64,000 nt of DNA, from the NCBI GenBank assembly GCA_030512335.1, contig JAULSU010000001.1:5456001-5520000 (forward strand), written 5' to 3'. Source of the DNA: Immersiella caudata (lineage: Eukaryota > Ascomycota > Sordariomycetes > Sordariales > Lasiosphaeriaceae). The position numbers and the translations under genes are program-made. The stretch's first letter is position 1; each line of letters opens with the position of its first letter. Under the pieces are notes generated by a model. That model was not told the origin of the DNA. It made no database searches and worked only from the letters and a program-made list of their open reading frames with translations. Positions 46,114-56,310 of the stretch are shown here, piece after piece.

Positions 46114-46701
46114 CCATTCACCTTGTCGGCCATACCAGTTCCCGCTGGTGGCGATCTGAGAGCAGGTGCTACAGCACCACAGCAAGCACTACCTCCCCGA
46201 GCTTCCCAAACCACGCACGAAATACCCCACACGCAGCGCCAGCAGCAGCCGACGCTTCCTCGCCGACAAGACACTCGATCATCCACTCCGTCTTCCCACA
46301 GAGCTCTCCGCCGAACACCCCGGTTTCACACCCCAAGCCCGCGCCCTTCGGAGCCACGACGCATCCACGTTGAGGCAGCCTCCGTTGGCATCAGCCCTGG
46401 GCCCCTCTTAGCAACAGCAAGGGACCCTCCAAAGCCTGAGCAAGAGGCGCAGCGGGCCCCGAGACCTCGGCGGCAACTCTCTCAAGACCTAAGTGACGAT
46501 CTCGAAGACGAAGAAGCTTCGACACTTCCCCCGTTCTGCATCCCCCAACGGTTACCATCTTCTGCGAATCGGCCTGGTCTCGAACCCCACCCGGTCGTTC
46601 GCATCTCCAAGCATACCCAAAGCGCCATCCTCTGGACCCTAGAGGAAGCGCTGAGGCAACCCAACTCCTTCTCTCCGGACTTTGTCGAGGAGAACGCTTC
46701 G
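46114..46701 (+). other. Open, ATG-less 5' extension of the coiled-coil gene
   Basis: The frame of the downstream gene is open for 196 codons, from just after TGA 46111-46113 to ATG 46702. I find no ATG in any plus-strand frame between 45954 and 46701. The last part reads like real protein (SAILWTLEEALRQPN and DFVEENASMADLL), so it is probably translated. Starting codons available in frame are TTG 46123 and an early CTG near 46156. An unseen upstream exon, a near-cognate start or a sequence error are the options. Confidence 0.5.
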
Positions 46702-48447
46702 ATGGCGGATCTCCTCGCCGGCGGCGGCAGTGGCCCCGCAACGTCTAACGGAAACGGCGCATCCCCATCACGCCCCACCGCTCCTCCAGCGCAAACCGGT
46801 TCCCCGCGGCAAAACATTCGTGGTCCTAGAATGATCATGCAGGAGCGGGCCGAGCGCGAGGCGCGTCAAAGAGCAGAACGTGAGCAAATGGAGCGCATTC
46901 GAGCTGAAGAGGAAGCCCGCCTGCTTGAGGAGACCAGACGGCGAGTAGCGGAAAGAAGAGCACAAGCCGCAGCAACTGCTGCGGCTGCTGCTGCTGGCGC
47001 TGCAATAGGTAGTGGTGGTGGTGGTGGTGGTGGTGGTGGTGGTGGGGGGGGCGACGTGCCAGTAGATCCAGCTGCCCAACGAAGGCAGCAACGCCAGGAT
47101 GCACAGAATACACCACGTGTCCCAGCTTCGGTTCCGGGGTCAGCACCGGCTCCGCAGCCTACGGCACCCGCAACTGCCACTGCGCCGTTGCGGACAACAC
47201 GGGTACCCACATCCACGCAGCCCCCTCAAGGGTTCTCAACTGTGCCTCAACCTGGCGTAGGCGGCGGAACGTCGACACAGCAAGCCGAACCGTCGGCCCA
47301 AGCTCCCCAGCGAGCAAAGAACTCCTTTCCCCATGCATTTGAGCGGTGGGAGGCACTGTCGGCCCACTGGGAAGGCATGACCGGCTTTTGGATCCGCAAG
47401 CTTCAGGAAAACACCGAAGAGCTCGACAGGAACCCTATATCTTCGCAACTCTCCCGACAAGTCAGCGATTTGTCCGCGGCAGGCGCGAATCTATTTCACG
47501 CCGTGGTCGAGTTGCAACGGCTTCGGGCAAGCTCAGAAAGGAAGTTCCAGCGCTGGTTCTTCGAGACGCGTGGGGAATTGGAGCGCCACCAGGAGATTGG
47601 GGCTATGATGGAAGCCCAGATAGAAGAGGAGCGTCAGCGGCGAGCCGAAGCCGTTCGTGAAGCCGCCTATCACGAGCGCGAGAACCAAAAACTGCAAAAG
47701 CTGCATGCCGAGCAGCGAAAGGAGCTGCTCATTTCTAAAGAAGAAGCTCGTCGGGCATGGGAGGAGCTGGGTCGCCGTGAGCAGGAGGAGCGGGACCGCA
47801 CCATCTCCCTGCAACAGGGGCTGCCAACGCTTGTTGGCGGAGTACAGGTTGTCCCTATGACTCAGGGGGTCCCTAGCCGGCATACTAGTACCCGGGAACA
47901 GCGCCCTCACGGGCAAGGCGCCGACACCTCCGAATACGTCGCAGCACAAGGCTCCCGTTATCCAGAGTACAGCCAAGCCCCTGCGCCTCATTCCAACTCC
48001 TCGCCAGGTGGCCCTGGAAACCCCGGACACTACCAGCAACAGCCCGAGGGCACCGGTCATGAGATGGCCAGTTATGGAGCCAACTCAGAGGCGGGTTATA
48101 GCGAAGGTGAGTACGTGATTGATGGCAATGGCGAATTCGTCCGCGACGCACATGGAAACCGAATCCCCTTCCGCAGCCCAAACTCCCCTCCGAGAGGAGT
48201 CCGTGGTGCTGATGGCGGAGCAGAGGACTATGAGAGGACAGTGCCGACTACGAGCTACCCGCCGTCGAGCTCCCAATACGCTGGGAACTATCCCAGCGGT
48301 CCCGATTACAGCGGCCAAGACTACGCAGCACCTGGGTGGGAGCCAATGCCTCGACACCACCACCCGACCAGACTTAGCGACGTCATTGAAGAGGATGACG
48401 AGCGCAGCCGCACCTCCGCTAGCCAAGTCAGCCGTGCCGAACGTTAG
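46702..48447 (+). CDS. Coiled-coil protein with glycine repeat, function unknown
   Basis: From ATG 46702 the frame gives 581 aa; the true N-terminus may lie further upstream. After a short Gly/Ser/Pro segment comes a strongly charged helix (about 45-95: QERAEREARQRAEREQMERIRAEEEAR, seen as repeated RAERE and EEAR units), then Ala-rich and Gly-rich tracts. The glycine tract is about fourteen residues long and encoded by a GGT microsatellite. A folded-looking region follows (about 210-290) with FPHAFERWEALSAHWEGMTGFW and a helix LQENTEELDRNPISSQLSRQVSDL (motifs FERWEALSAHWEGMTGFW and LSRQVSDLSAAG). A second coiled coil spans about 290-375 (QIEEERQRRAEAVREAAYHE). The C-terminus is Tyr/Gly/Ser/Pro-rich and disordered, ending in VIEEDDERSRTSASQVSRAER (start VIEEDDERS). 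I do not recognise a named family; the layout is shared with conserved but uncharacterised filamentous-fungal proteins. Confidence 0.75.
   Translation: MADLLAGGGSGPATSNGNGASPSRPTAPPAQTGSPRQNIRGPRMIMQERAEREARQRAEREQMERIRAEEEARLLEETRRRVAERRAQAAATAAAAAAGAAIGSGGGGGGGGGGGGGDVPVDPAAQRRQQRQDAQNTPRVPASVPGSAPAPQPTAPATATAPLRTTRVPTSTQPPQGFSTVPQPGVGGGTSTQQAEPSAQAPQRAKNSFPHAFERWEALSAHWEGMTGFWIRKLQENTEELDRNPISSQLSRQVSDLSAAGANLFHAVVELQRLRASSERKFQRWFFETRGELERHQEIGAMMEAQIEEERQRRAEAVREAAYHERENQKLQKLHAEQRKELLISKEEARRAWEELGRREQEERDRTISLQQGLPTLVGGVQVVPMTQGVPSRHTSTREQRPHGQGADTSEYVAAQGSRYPEYSQAPAPHSNSSPGGPGNPGHYQQQPEGTGHEMASYGANSEAGYSEGEYVIDGNGEFVRDAHGNRIPFRSPNSPPRGVRGADGGAEDYERTVPTTSYPPSSSQYAGNYPSGPDYSGQDYAAPGWEPMPRHHHPTRLSDVIEEDDERSRTSASQVSRAER
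47008..47051 (+). repeat. (GGT)n microsatellite inside the coiled-coil gene
   Basis: About eleven GGT units followed by a G-rich stretch encode an uninterrupted glycine tract of about fourteen residues. Being a triplet repeat, length change would keep the frame except within the terminal G run, where slippage would shift it. Confidence 0.9.
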
Positions 48448-49908
48448 GAGCGGGCCGAACACGCTAAACAGCAAAGCTGGTGACGCAGAGGATGCACTTG
48501 TATCCCTGTCGACGATGTCCAAGACCGGCAGCGCAGTGTGTTATAAATCCACACTTAATTGACGAACAACGAGATTATTTGGAAGGTTGATTCACCGGGC
48601 TTGGTCCACTTGGGGAGCCTGAAAGTTTTCGTTTCGGAACAGCGAAGCATCTGCATATACACCATACCACAGCGGGCGACAGCGTTGCGACACGGGCCTG
48701 TGTTTCGCCCTCGAAGTTTCATAATCACGACATCGACACTTGCCTTCGCCGATTTCTGAAGTTGTACCTTTGCGACGATATCTTGTCGAATACCTAATGT
48801 ACGAAACCGCATCATCTGTGTGAATAGTCACGCACGTCAAGCCTCTAGTTTTCCGCGTTTGGCGTGGGCATTCTCGAACGTCATGAGAGTAATTGGGATC
48901 TGCGGGAGATAGATGTGTTTTTCCGATTTGTTGGCATTTGGGCTTGTTGGGTTGCGAAGGGGCGAGGTATTGATGGAGTCTTGAGTTCGATTTCTTGTTG
49001 TTGGGAATATAATCGTTTATCGAGAGAAGAGGTTGCATGAAGGCCGAACGCATCGAATCAAGCTCGGGTCGCCGATTGTGGAATTGATAGGCTGACTCAA
49101 CGAGAGCGGCCTGTGTGGTCCGTCAATACGGGGTCGGCTAAGATTCTTCGATGGATGTTGGACGCTGTGAAGCCAGAAGGGGAGGTGTTGGAGTTTAGGA
49201 GATGGAAGAACCCCTGACAAAAGAAGACAGCGCATGATGGGCGGGTCGGGATAGGCGTCTTGTATTTGTAGGATTATGGATGTCATTGAATCATGTGGCG
49301 TTTTTCGCCTGGGGACTCGACTGTTGTGTCTGGTTCGAAGTGTCAGCTGCTCAGCTCCATTACAATGTGTCATGCTGTGGTGCAAAGGGCTGGTTACCAG
49401 CTTTGACTCGTCGAGCCGAGGAATGCTCGCGGAGTGAAGTTTGGTTTCTGGAAAGCTTCCTATTTGCTGTGGGAATGCAATAGGGGTGCCGAGCTGCCTC
49501 CGGGACAGGCCCGGCTGGTTGTTGGGCACTGGGAAACCCCGCTCATGGCCCCCCACTTATCCACCCTTGCAGGGGTCCAATGTTTTGCTTGAATTGGACC
49601 TAACGTCTTCCGCGTCCTGAAATCTGGGAACAAAACGCCGACACAACGTTAGCAGTTGGCCATTGAACAGACTTCTGTTTTTTTTATTTTTTAATCGGAA
49701 GTTCAAACGGGGAAGTAGGAATTTTGAGTGGTTTGGTTGGGGGATTCTTTTTGCGCGCGGTGGGCTCCTCGCAGGGCAGCGGAATAACCAATCAAGCATC
49801 CAACGGCTTGTTGGGTGTTGAGGGAGTTGCGACTTGCCTTTTCAGAACAGCGATGAACTGGTAAGTCAGAGATACTCCCTCGTTTGCTCCCTTTTCTGAG
49901 GGTCATTG
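48448..49908. other. Spacer between the coiled-coil and HAD genes
   Basis: This 1.5-kb stretch, same orientation on both sides, holds a 3' UTR and a promoter. A T-rich element lies at 49677-49693. A GTAAGT at 49861, after ATGAACTG, could be the donor of a leader intron of the next gene; I am not certain of it. I see no gene. Confidence 0.55.
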
Positions 49909-51441
49909 ATGGCTGGCGGTTTGGTTTCTGTTGCCAGGCGCTTTACTGACCTTGGTGTTCGGGTGATAAGCTCGCGGTTGGTCTCAGGGGGTGCGAGGGC
50001 GGTTGGGTTGGCTGCAAGGAGTGCGGTTGGTTCGAAGGGTGTAAGAGCGAGCGTTCCGATTTTTCTCTCGCGGAAGGAGGATGTGTGTTTGGGTGAGCGG
50101 AGAGGGGCGTATAGCCAGAAGCGGTTCCAGTCGACGGCTCGGGAAGCGCCAGATTTCGCATTTGCGTTTGAGTAAGTGTTTTATTTCATTTGTTTTGGTG
50201 GGTTGCTGATAAGGGGCTGTTGTTGTTGTTGTCGTTATTGTTGGCGATGGTTGTGGGAAGTGGAGTCTAACGCGGAGCCTACCTATCAACTAGCATCGAT
50301 GGGGTTTTGCTTCATGAGAGCAGACCGATCCCGGGGGCCTCGGACGTACTGCGGTTTCTGGAGGAGCAGCATGTCCCGTTCATTTTGCTCACCAATGGCG
50401 GCGGGAAGAGGGAGGAGGACAGGGTTTCGGATCTGAGCGAGAAGCTGGGTGTGCCTTTGACGACGGACAACTTTGTTCAGTCGCATACGCCTTTTCGTCA
50501 GCTAGTTGATGGGCCCGACGGGTTGAGGGATAAGACGGTGCTGGTCACGGGCTCGGATTACGGGAAATGTCGAGATATTGCGAAAAGGTCAGTATATTCC
50601 CATCATCCTTCCTCACCCTTGATGGGCACTAAGATCTCGCAGTTACGGCTTCAACAACATCATCACCCCCTCCGACATCCTAGCGGCCCAGCCCAATATT
50701 TTTCCCTTCCGTCACATCCCCTCACTTCACCCTAACCCGCAACCACTCCCTCGATTACCTTACACCGGCGACACCTCTACAGCTCTCTCCTCCTCCCTGA
50801 AAGTCGACGCGATGTTCGTTTTCGATGACCCCCGCGACTGGGCCGTGGACACTCAAATCATCATGGACCTCCTCCTCTCCCGTTCCGGTTACATCGGTAC
50901 CTACTCCGCCCTCAACAACGACTCCTCCCTTCCCAACTGTGGCTGGCAGCAAGACAGCCAACCCACTCTCTACTTCTCCAACGGCGATATGCTCTGGGCC
51001 GCGCACTACCACCTCCCTCGCTTCGGGCAAGGAGCATTCCAAGCCGCCCTGGCTGGGGTATGGAGACGGTACACGGGTGGTCATGAGCTACGGCGCACAG
51101 TGATAGGAAAGCCAGAGAGGGAAACGTATGCGTTTGCCGAGAGGGTGTTGAATGCGTACCGGCATGAGAGGTTGAGGGAGATCGGAGGACACGGAGCGAA
51201 TGGGCTGATGGCGGTGTACATGGTGGGGGACAATCCCGACAGTGACATTGCGGGGGCAAATGGGTTTAGGAGCGAGACGGGGACGGAGTGGTTATCGATT
51301 TTGGTGAGGACCGGGGTCTGGAGCGACAAGAGGCAGGGGATGGGGATGTTGGAGGGCGTGAAGAAGCCAACGACGATCGTGAAGGATGTGAGGGAGGCGG
51401 TGGAGTGGGCTTGCGGGAGGCACGGTGTCGAGTGGAAGTAG
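49909..51441 (+). CDS. HAD-superfamily class IIA hydrolase, CECR5 type, probably mitochondrial
   Basis: Three exons (49909-50171, 50294-50587, 50643-51441) give 451 aa. Introns of 122 and 55 nt end in CAACTAG and TCGCAG; joins restore FAFDIDGVLLHES and IAKSYGFNN. HAD motif I is DIDGV with the nucleophile Asp, motif II is FILLTNGGG, and the motif III/IV region includes IGKPERETY and GDNPDSDIAGANG, which bind Mg. The cap is the large C2a type. The first 75 residues are rich in Arg, Ser and Val with almost no acidic residues, as in a mitochondrial targeting sequence. This fits the CECR5/HDHD5 family (fungal relatives are sometimes named as phosphatidyl synthases). The natural substrate is unknown; phosphatase activity is inferred from the motifs. 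Length is typical for the family. Confidence 0.92.
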
Positions 51442-52136
51442 CGGAGAGTCGATGGGACAGAGTTGGTAATAGATCAGACTGGTTGGGCGTGTCTCCCTGG
51501 TAGCGAGCAACAATTCTGTTACATATTTTCATTGTGCATACATAGACATTCTCAGTAGACTTTGTATCGGGCAACGCCTCATCCCAGACAGCTGGAGACA
51601 CGCATATCGAGGGCAATGCTTCTGGGAGCAAAGGAGGCCCCAATATGTCGAGTTATGGAACAGAAGGGAATGTCGTTGTCCGGACACCCAGTGCCTGGGC
51701 AAGGAACTCGGGGCAAACAAACCAGTCAGGGGCGAAGCTCCAAAGAGTGCAGTCCGTGATGCGAGGACATTAAGACTGGAACTCAAGGCCTGGCACCTGA
51801 ATCATCCCGGAGCATCCGAATGCGGTTCATTGGATCACACGAAGCAAACAAGGAACTGCGCGCTCGTATATTCCGCCTAACATCCCTCAAGTCGGCAAAT
51901 ATGGAGAGCATTCGCCCAACAGTAACACGCTCCATGCCGAGTCGGGCCCAGTGTTGATAGTCTACATCTTAACATTTTGCACGATTACCGTATCTACAGG
52001 ATACCCCCGTGTAAGCTGAACCGCTAACAACACTTGAACCCGTTCCCTTAAAAAATCCTTGGAACTGTCACATTACAAGTTCATATACCCAAAACCGCGG
52101 ATGCTTTTCAACAATAGCCCAATCAAGAATTGGCAA
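51442..52136. other. Spacer between the HAD gene and tRNA-Pro
   Basis: These 0.7 kb contain the 3' UTR of the HAD gene. I see no gene. Confidence 0.6.
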
Positions 52137-52226
52137 GGTCTGGTGGTCTAGTGGTATGATTCTCGCTTAGGGTACACCCTACAGCAGCGTTGCGAGAGGT
52201 CCCGGGTTCAATCCCCGGCCAGACCC
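52137..52226 (+). tRNA. tRNA-Pro(AGG) with an 18-nt intron
   Basis: The acceptor stem GGTCTGG (52137-52143) pairs fully with CCAGACC (52219-52225), with discriminator C. The anticodon stem CTCGC (52162-52166) pairs with GCGAG (52192-52196). Anticodon AGG is at 52169-52171. The intron is 52173-52190, one base after the anticodon, and contains CCCT, complementary to the anticodon loop. The T arm carries a perfect GGTTCAATCC B box with a CCGGG/CCCGG stem. The spliced length is 72 nt. All conserved positions look intact. Confidence 0.96.
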
Positions 52227-52229
52227 ATC

Positions 52230-52234
52230 TTTTT
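52230..52234 (+). terminator. RNA polymerase III T5 terminator after tRNA-Pro
   Basis: Five T residues start four bases after the discriminator base, a standard Pol III stop. Confidence 0.85.
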
Positions 52235-55200
52235 GTTCTTTGTATCCTCACAGAGATGCAGAGTTCCTTTACATTTGGGTGGGGTTCTTTTGTTTTTTGC
52301 GCCTATCATCATTTACGCACTTCTTCCAAATTGGTTTGTACCGTTGGAGACAAACCTCGCCCTAGTGAGAGCGTTATCAGTCACAACACTCGAGGGCGGC
52401 TCCGATCAACGGCCTGGGCCACAGCGGTAAATACGGAAATGCTATAGTAAATGTTCCAACCTCCCGGTACTGACTTGCGGTGGCGATGGCGTATCCTGCA
52501 TTCAGCTAATTGGAGCCAGATTGCCCCGCGAGTTACGATGAGCCGCGTATATCACGGTCGATAAATTTTCAGGGGAAATAGAATCCCTTGCCGAAGGTTG
52601 GAGCCGTGTGCCGGAAGGCAAGAAGCATCGAGCCCCACGCAAAACCCGGAAGCACTGTGCCAGAGGCAAGGACCGGGCGATAGGCCGCTGTTTATCCTGT
52701 GATGTCCGGGCCGTGAGGGTCGCCGGCGACGGGAAAGAAGTCGATGACTGGCCTGGACGCTCAATTCTTCAGCTGACTGGTGACGAGAGGAACGCTCAGT
52801 GCCCTTTTCCCTGATCGCTTCCCAACCCCTCTTCGTGCTATCCTGGATTCTCGGTTACATCGTACTCAGATGACAGCATCGCAAGATCAGGGGTTCGCCT
52901 TTTTGTCGATGAGCCCTACAGAAATGGACAGCTGATGAAACATCCGCGGTGAGCCAAGGAGCTAGACGCAAAGGAAGAGACCATGTTTACCACGCTTCAT
53001 GGCGTGTTGCTGGTATGCCGCCGGAATGGGTACACCACCAGGTGTGCTGCAAGTCGAAAATCGGTTGGCTGGATAGCCGACTGCGATGTGATCAAGAGCT
53101 CGAAAGGCTTCCCGGTCATTCGCTGTTGGTTATATTGCCTTTTTGTTGTTACCCCAGAGAGACAACCGGGCGTGACTCAAAGCTGAAGCGCATAGATTGC
53201 GTGGCACCCTGACTCAAGGGCGACCACGAATGTCTCGACCGGTCCGGGAATTTGCGAGACAAAGGCTTACCAACGAGCCTTGCCGGTGCGCTCATAACCA
53301 TGAGGGAGGCGTAGGCCCCAGAACGCCGCACTGTCAGGCGTGCGGCTGGACCGTGAAACGCGGCATCCAATGGGGATGGCAGGCGTGGTGGTGATGGACG
53401 ACCTGAAGGGCGATGTGTGCCTCGCCAGTCGATGGCGTTCACGATGGCGGAAGTATAATCGGCCCTGCTAACACTTAGCGAGACACGCAAGACCTGGGTC
53501 GCCGACACCTACAGCGGTGGTAGCACTGAGTTAATATAATTCTGTTTAGCCGGCAAAAGTACCAATTTATGCGCTGCTATTTTGGTCGGGCGTGTGCCGT
53601 CCGCTCGATCCGCCCCCACCAAGGCCGAGACTCCCTGGGGTTTCCCGGGCCGGAAGTCTGGCTCCCTACCAGCGAGCCAAGCTGGGTCCGGGACTCGGGG
53701 AATGGGGAGTGTGGAGCTGACCATGCAAGTCTCGACCCGGACAGCGGCGGTGAGGCGGTGGAACGACGGCCACATGCTCCTACCCCAGATGTAGGAACCC
53801 AACGCCGAAAAGTGTGCCATTCAGAGCGTGGGCATGGACGCAACAGCCTAGAGGATAATCCAGAGTCTTGGGTTTGAGGTTGCACAACGGCACAGAGCTC
53901 GACGATGCGACTCCACGACGCAGGGATACGCACCAGCAACTGGCAGTCGACCGAAAGATGACCCGAGGTTGTTGGTGGCAGCTGTTGGAGAGGGGGTCAA
54001 GAGACCCATCTCTCTTGATGGCTTTGGCGCCCAGGCAAGGGAGCCGAGGTCATGAGGCTATCCCCGGCGGAGGGGGTAGTCGAAAATCGAAATGGCCTCA
54101 GCGCCCCCGTGAACTGCTCTGGGCACCGGGTTTCGACCACATACATTTACGGCCCGAACCGGTTCGTGCTGCTTCTTTTCTTACTTAGGTTGTCCGGTCA
54201 AGTCAGCCTGAAGGACCTCGACGCTCCAGGCCTTGCTCGTCTGGTCTCAGTCCGCTGGTTGTGCATGCGGTTGGCTCGCTGGCTAAAGGACGTACGCAGA
54301 GCGAACACCTCCATGGGTCTTGGCAGGGGAAAAGGGGGCCAGAGTTCGTTTCCTGTGGCTGCTCGGTGCTGGCGAATCGCGAGACTCGTTGAGGTTCAGC
54401 TTGTCGCTGGGTGTTGATTTGCGGGTTGTGCAATCCTCTGCAGGCTTATGTGAATGCGTTAAGAAGCGGGACGAGCGGCGTCGATGATCAAAGTGTGGTT
54501 TAGATGGTCCTCGCAATCTGAAATGCCCATCAGTTTGCCTTGGGAAATAATTGAATTGGACTGGGTTGTGGCTCAGACGCGAACAAAAAGCGCCTCCTAT
54601 GCAAGGACACCGTTTTAGGAAATAAGTACCTTGAGATTCAGTCATTTACACTTGCCAGACAAAGTGCTAGTCTTTCGTTCTACCCGAATGCCAACTTCAC
54701 CAAGGGTGCTAGCGGGCTTCGAGAAAAGGAGGCCAGAAGGCTGTCAGTTCACCGAGGCATGGCGATCCCCGCTCGAGTCTCCCTCCACTTTCAATCCAGC
54801 CATCTTGTGGGGTTGCGGTGGATGCAACATTGTGAACCCCCCAAATCCAAGCGTTGAAAGACGCTCCGCTTTGCCGAGTCCACCCAAACGAAGACGGAGG
54901 AGGCCGAGGACTTGGCGAGCACTATCTCATCATTCCCGACCCTGAGCTCCCCGAGAACGGGCGTCAAGTCTCGCCCCTTCAAGTCCAAATGTCGTGGCGA
55001 CAGCGGCGGCCGTGAGAGGTGTCGATGGGACACGGTGCAACGAGATAACATTTCGAATTTTGACAAGAATAAACAAACCCGAAGCCTGTGGATCTCGCAA
55101 ATGGTCTTCTTGGAGCAAACAGGAGGCGGGAGATAAGAAGGAGCTGGGTCGCCGATATTGCCGGCAGCCCAAAGCCCTGCCGCTATTGGACGGCGATATT

Positions 55201-56310
55201 GCGATGCACCGGAGTGGCAAGCTCGCCGTGTCTGCCCACCTTCAACAACGGGCCAGCATGGCCGTTGCAGGCTCACAGTGCTCACGCTGTCCTGGCAGCT
55301 GGCTCGGTCGGCATCTTCATGCAGCAGCACGGGCAGCGAGCCGTGAACCTCGCTTCGGTGTTAGGTTGGGTAGGTACCTAGGTTGGTAGTCAGCATTGCC
55401 ATCAACTCCTTACCCTACCTACCCAGCCCAGGCCAAGTGGCTACGGCGGTATCGACTTGAGGACATGTTCTGCTCCCTGAGGCATTTCTACCGGGCAAGC
55501 GGTCAGGTACACGGCCTTCATTCCGGAACGATTGGGTCCAATGATGGCCAGCAGCGTCCGCGCGGGAATTGAGAGGACCACGACCAATGCACGCTATCGC
55601 CTTCCACGCATCGGGCCATTCCCAGGGGGGGGCAGATCGAAGAGGGCTCTGCAGCGGCGAGCGGATTGCCAGATCCCCAGGTCCTGGGGCGCACATCTTG
55701 GCGCAGAATGGCTGAACCCCCCGCTTCGAGATTTCCATAACCCCTGTCCGCTGAATGCGACTCGACCCCATCAACCAGCCATCAGTCCAATTTAGGCAGG
55801 TGCGAGAGGCCTGGGGCTGCATCTTCCGCGATACCTAGTGCTTCCAGAAACGGGACCCCCTCCCTCATTTTCTCCCGCGACCAGTGGGGACCAGTCGCCA
55901 GTCGCCTGTTCCTATGGATGTCGCCGACCGACAACACTGAAAGCCCGCCGGCTGCCCGCCTCTCCCTATCCTCCTCCCGTCGCCCCCTTTCGCCGCCCCG
56001 TACTCTGCCCACGCACAACCACCCGACTGCGCACCCATCGTCGACCCTAGGGCCCGGCTGAGAGCGCGGCGTAGAGAGGCCAGACCACCACACGAGACAG
56101 CCATGTCCACGCCCGACATATATTAATCGCTGCCCTGTCTTAACCCGCGCCTGCGCCTGCGCCTGCACCGTGCTGGCAATCTCAGCGATCCTTCTTTTAA
56201 CCGAGTCACTCCCACCCCGCAGCGAGTGACCGTGTTCTGCTGCTCTGCTTCCGGCCTCGTTGCGCGGAGTGCACCGAGAGTCAGCCTCGCCGACCCGACC
56301 GCTCGCCAAC
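52235..56310. other. 4.1-kb region upstream of the OPT transporter
   Basis: I find no gene between tRNA-Pro and the transporter. The longest frames (for instance 54791-55330 minus) have no domains and no splice support. The right end is CT-rich 5' leader with a GCGCCT repeat. The length suggests an extended regulatory region, as is common for nutrient transporters, but that is inference. Confidence 0.55.
56147..56164 (+). repeat. (GCGCCT)3 hexanucleotide repeat in the OPT leader or promoter
   Basis: Three perfect GCGCCT units lie about 150 bp upstream of the transporter start codon. Confidence 0.85.

Noticed and set aside
46768..47216. Minus-strand frames with Thr, His or Pro runs
   Set aside because: They are three reading frames through the antisense of the GGT microsatellite inside a real gene.
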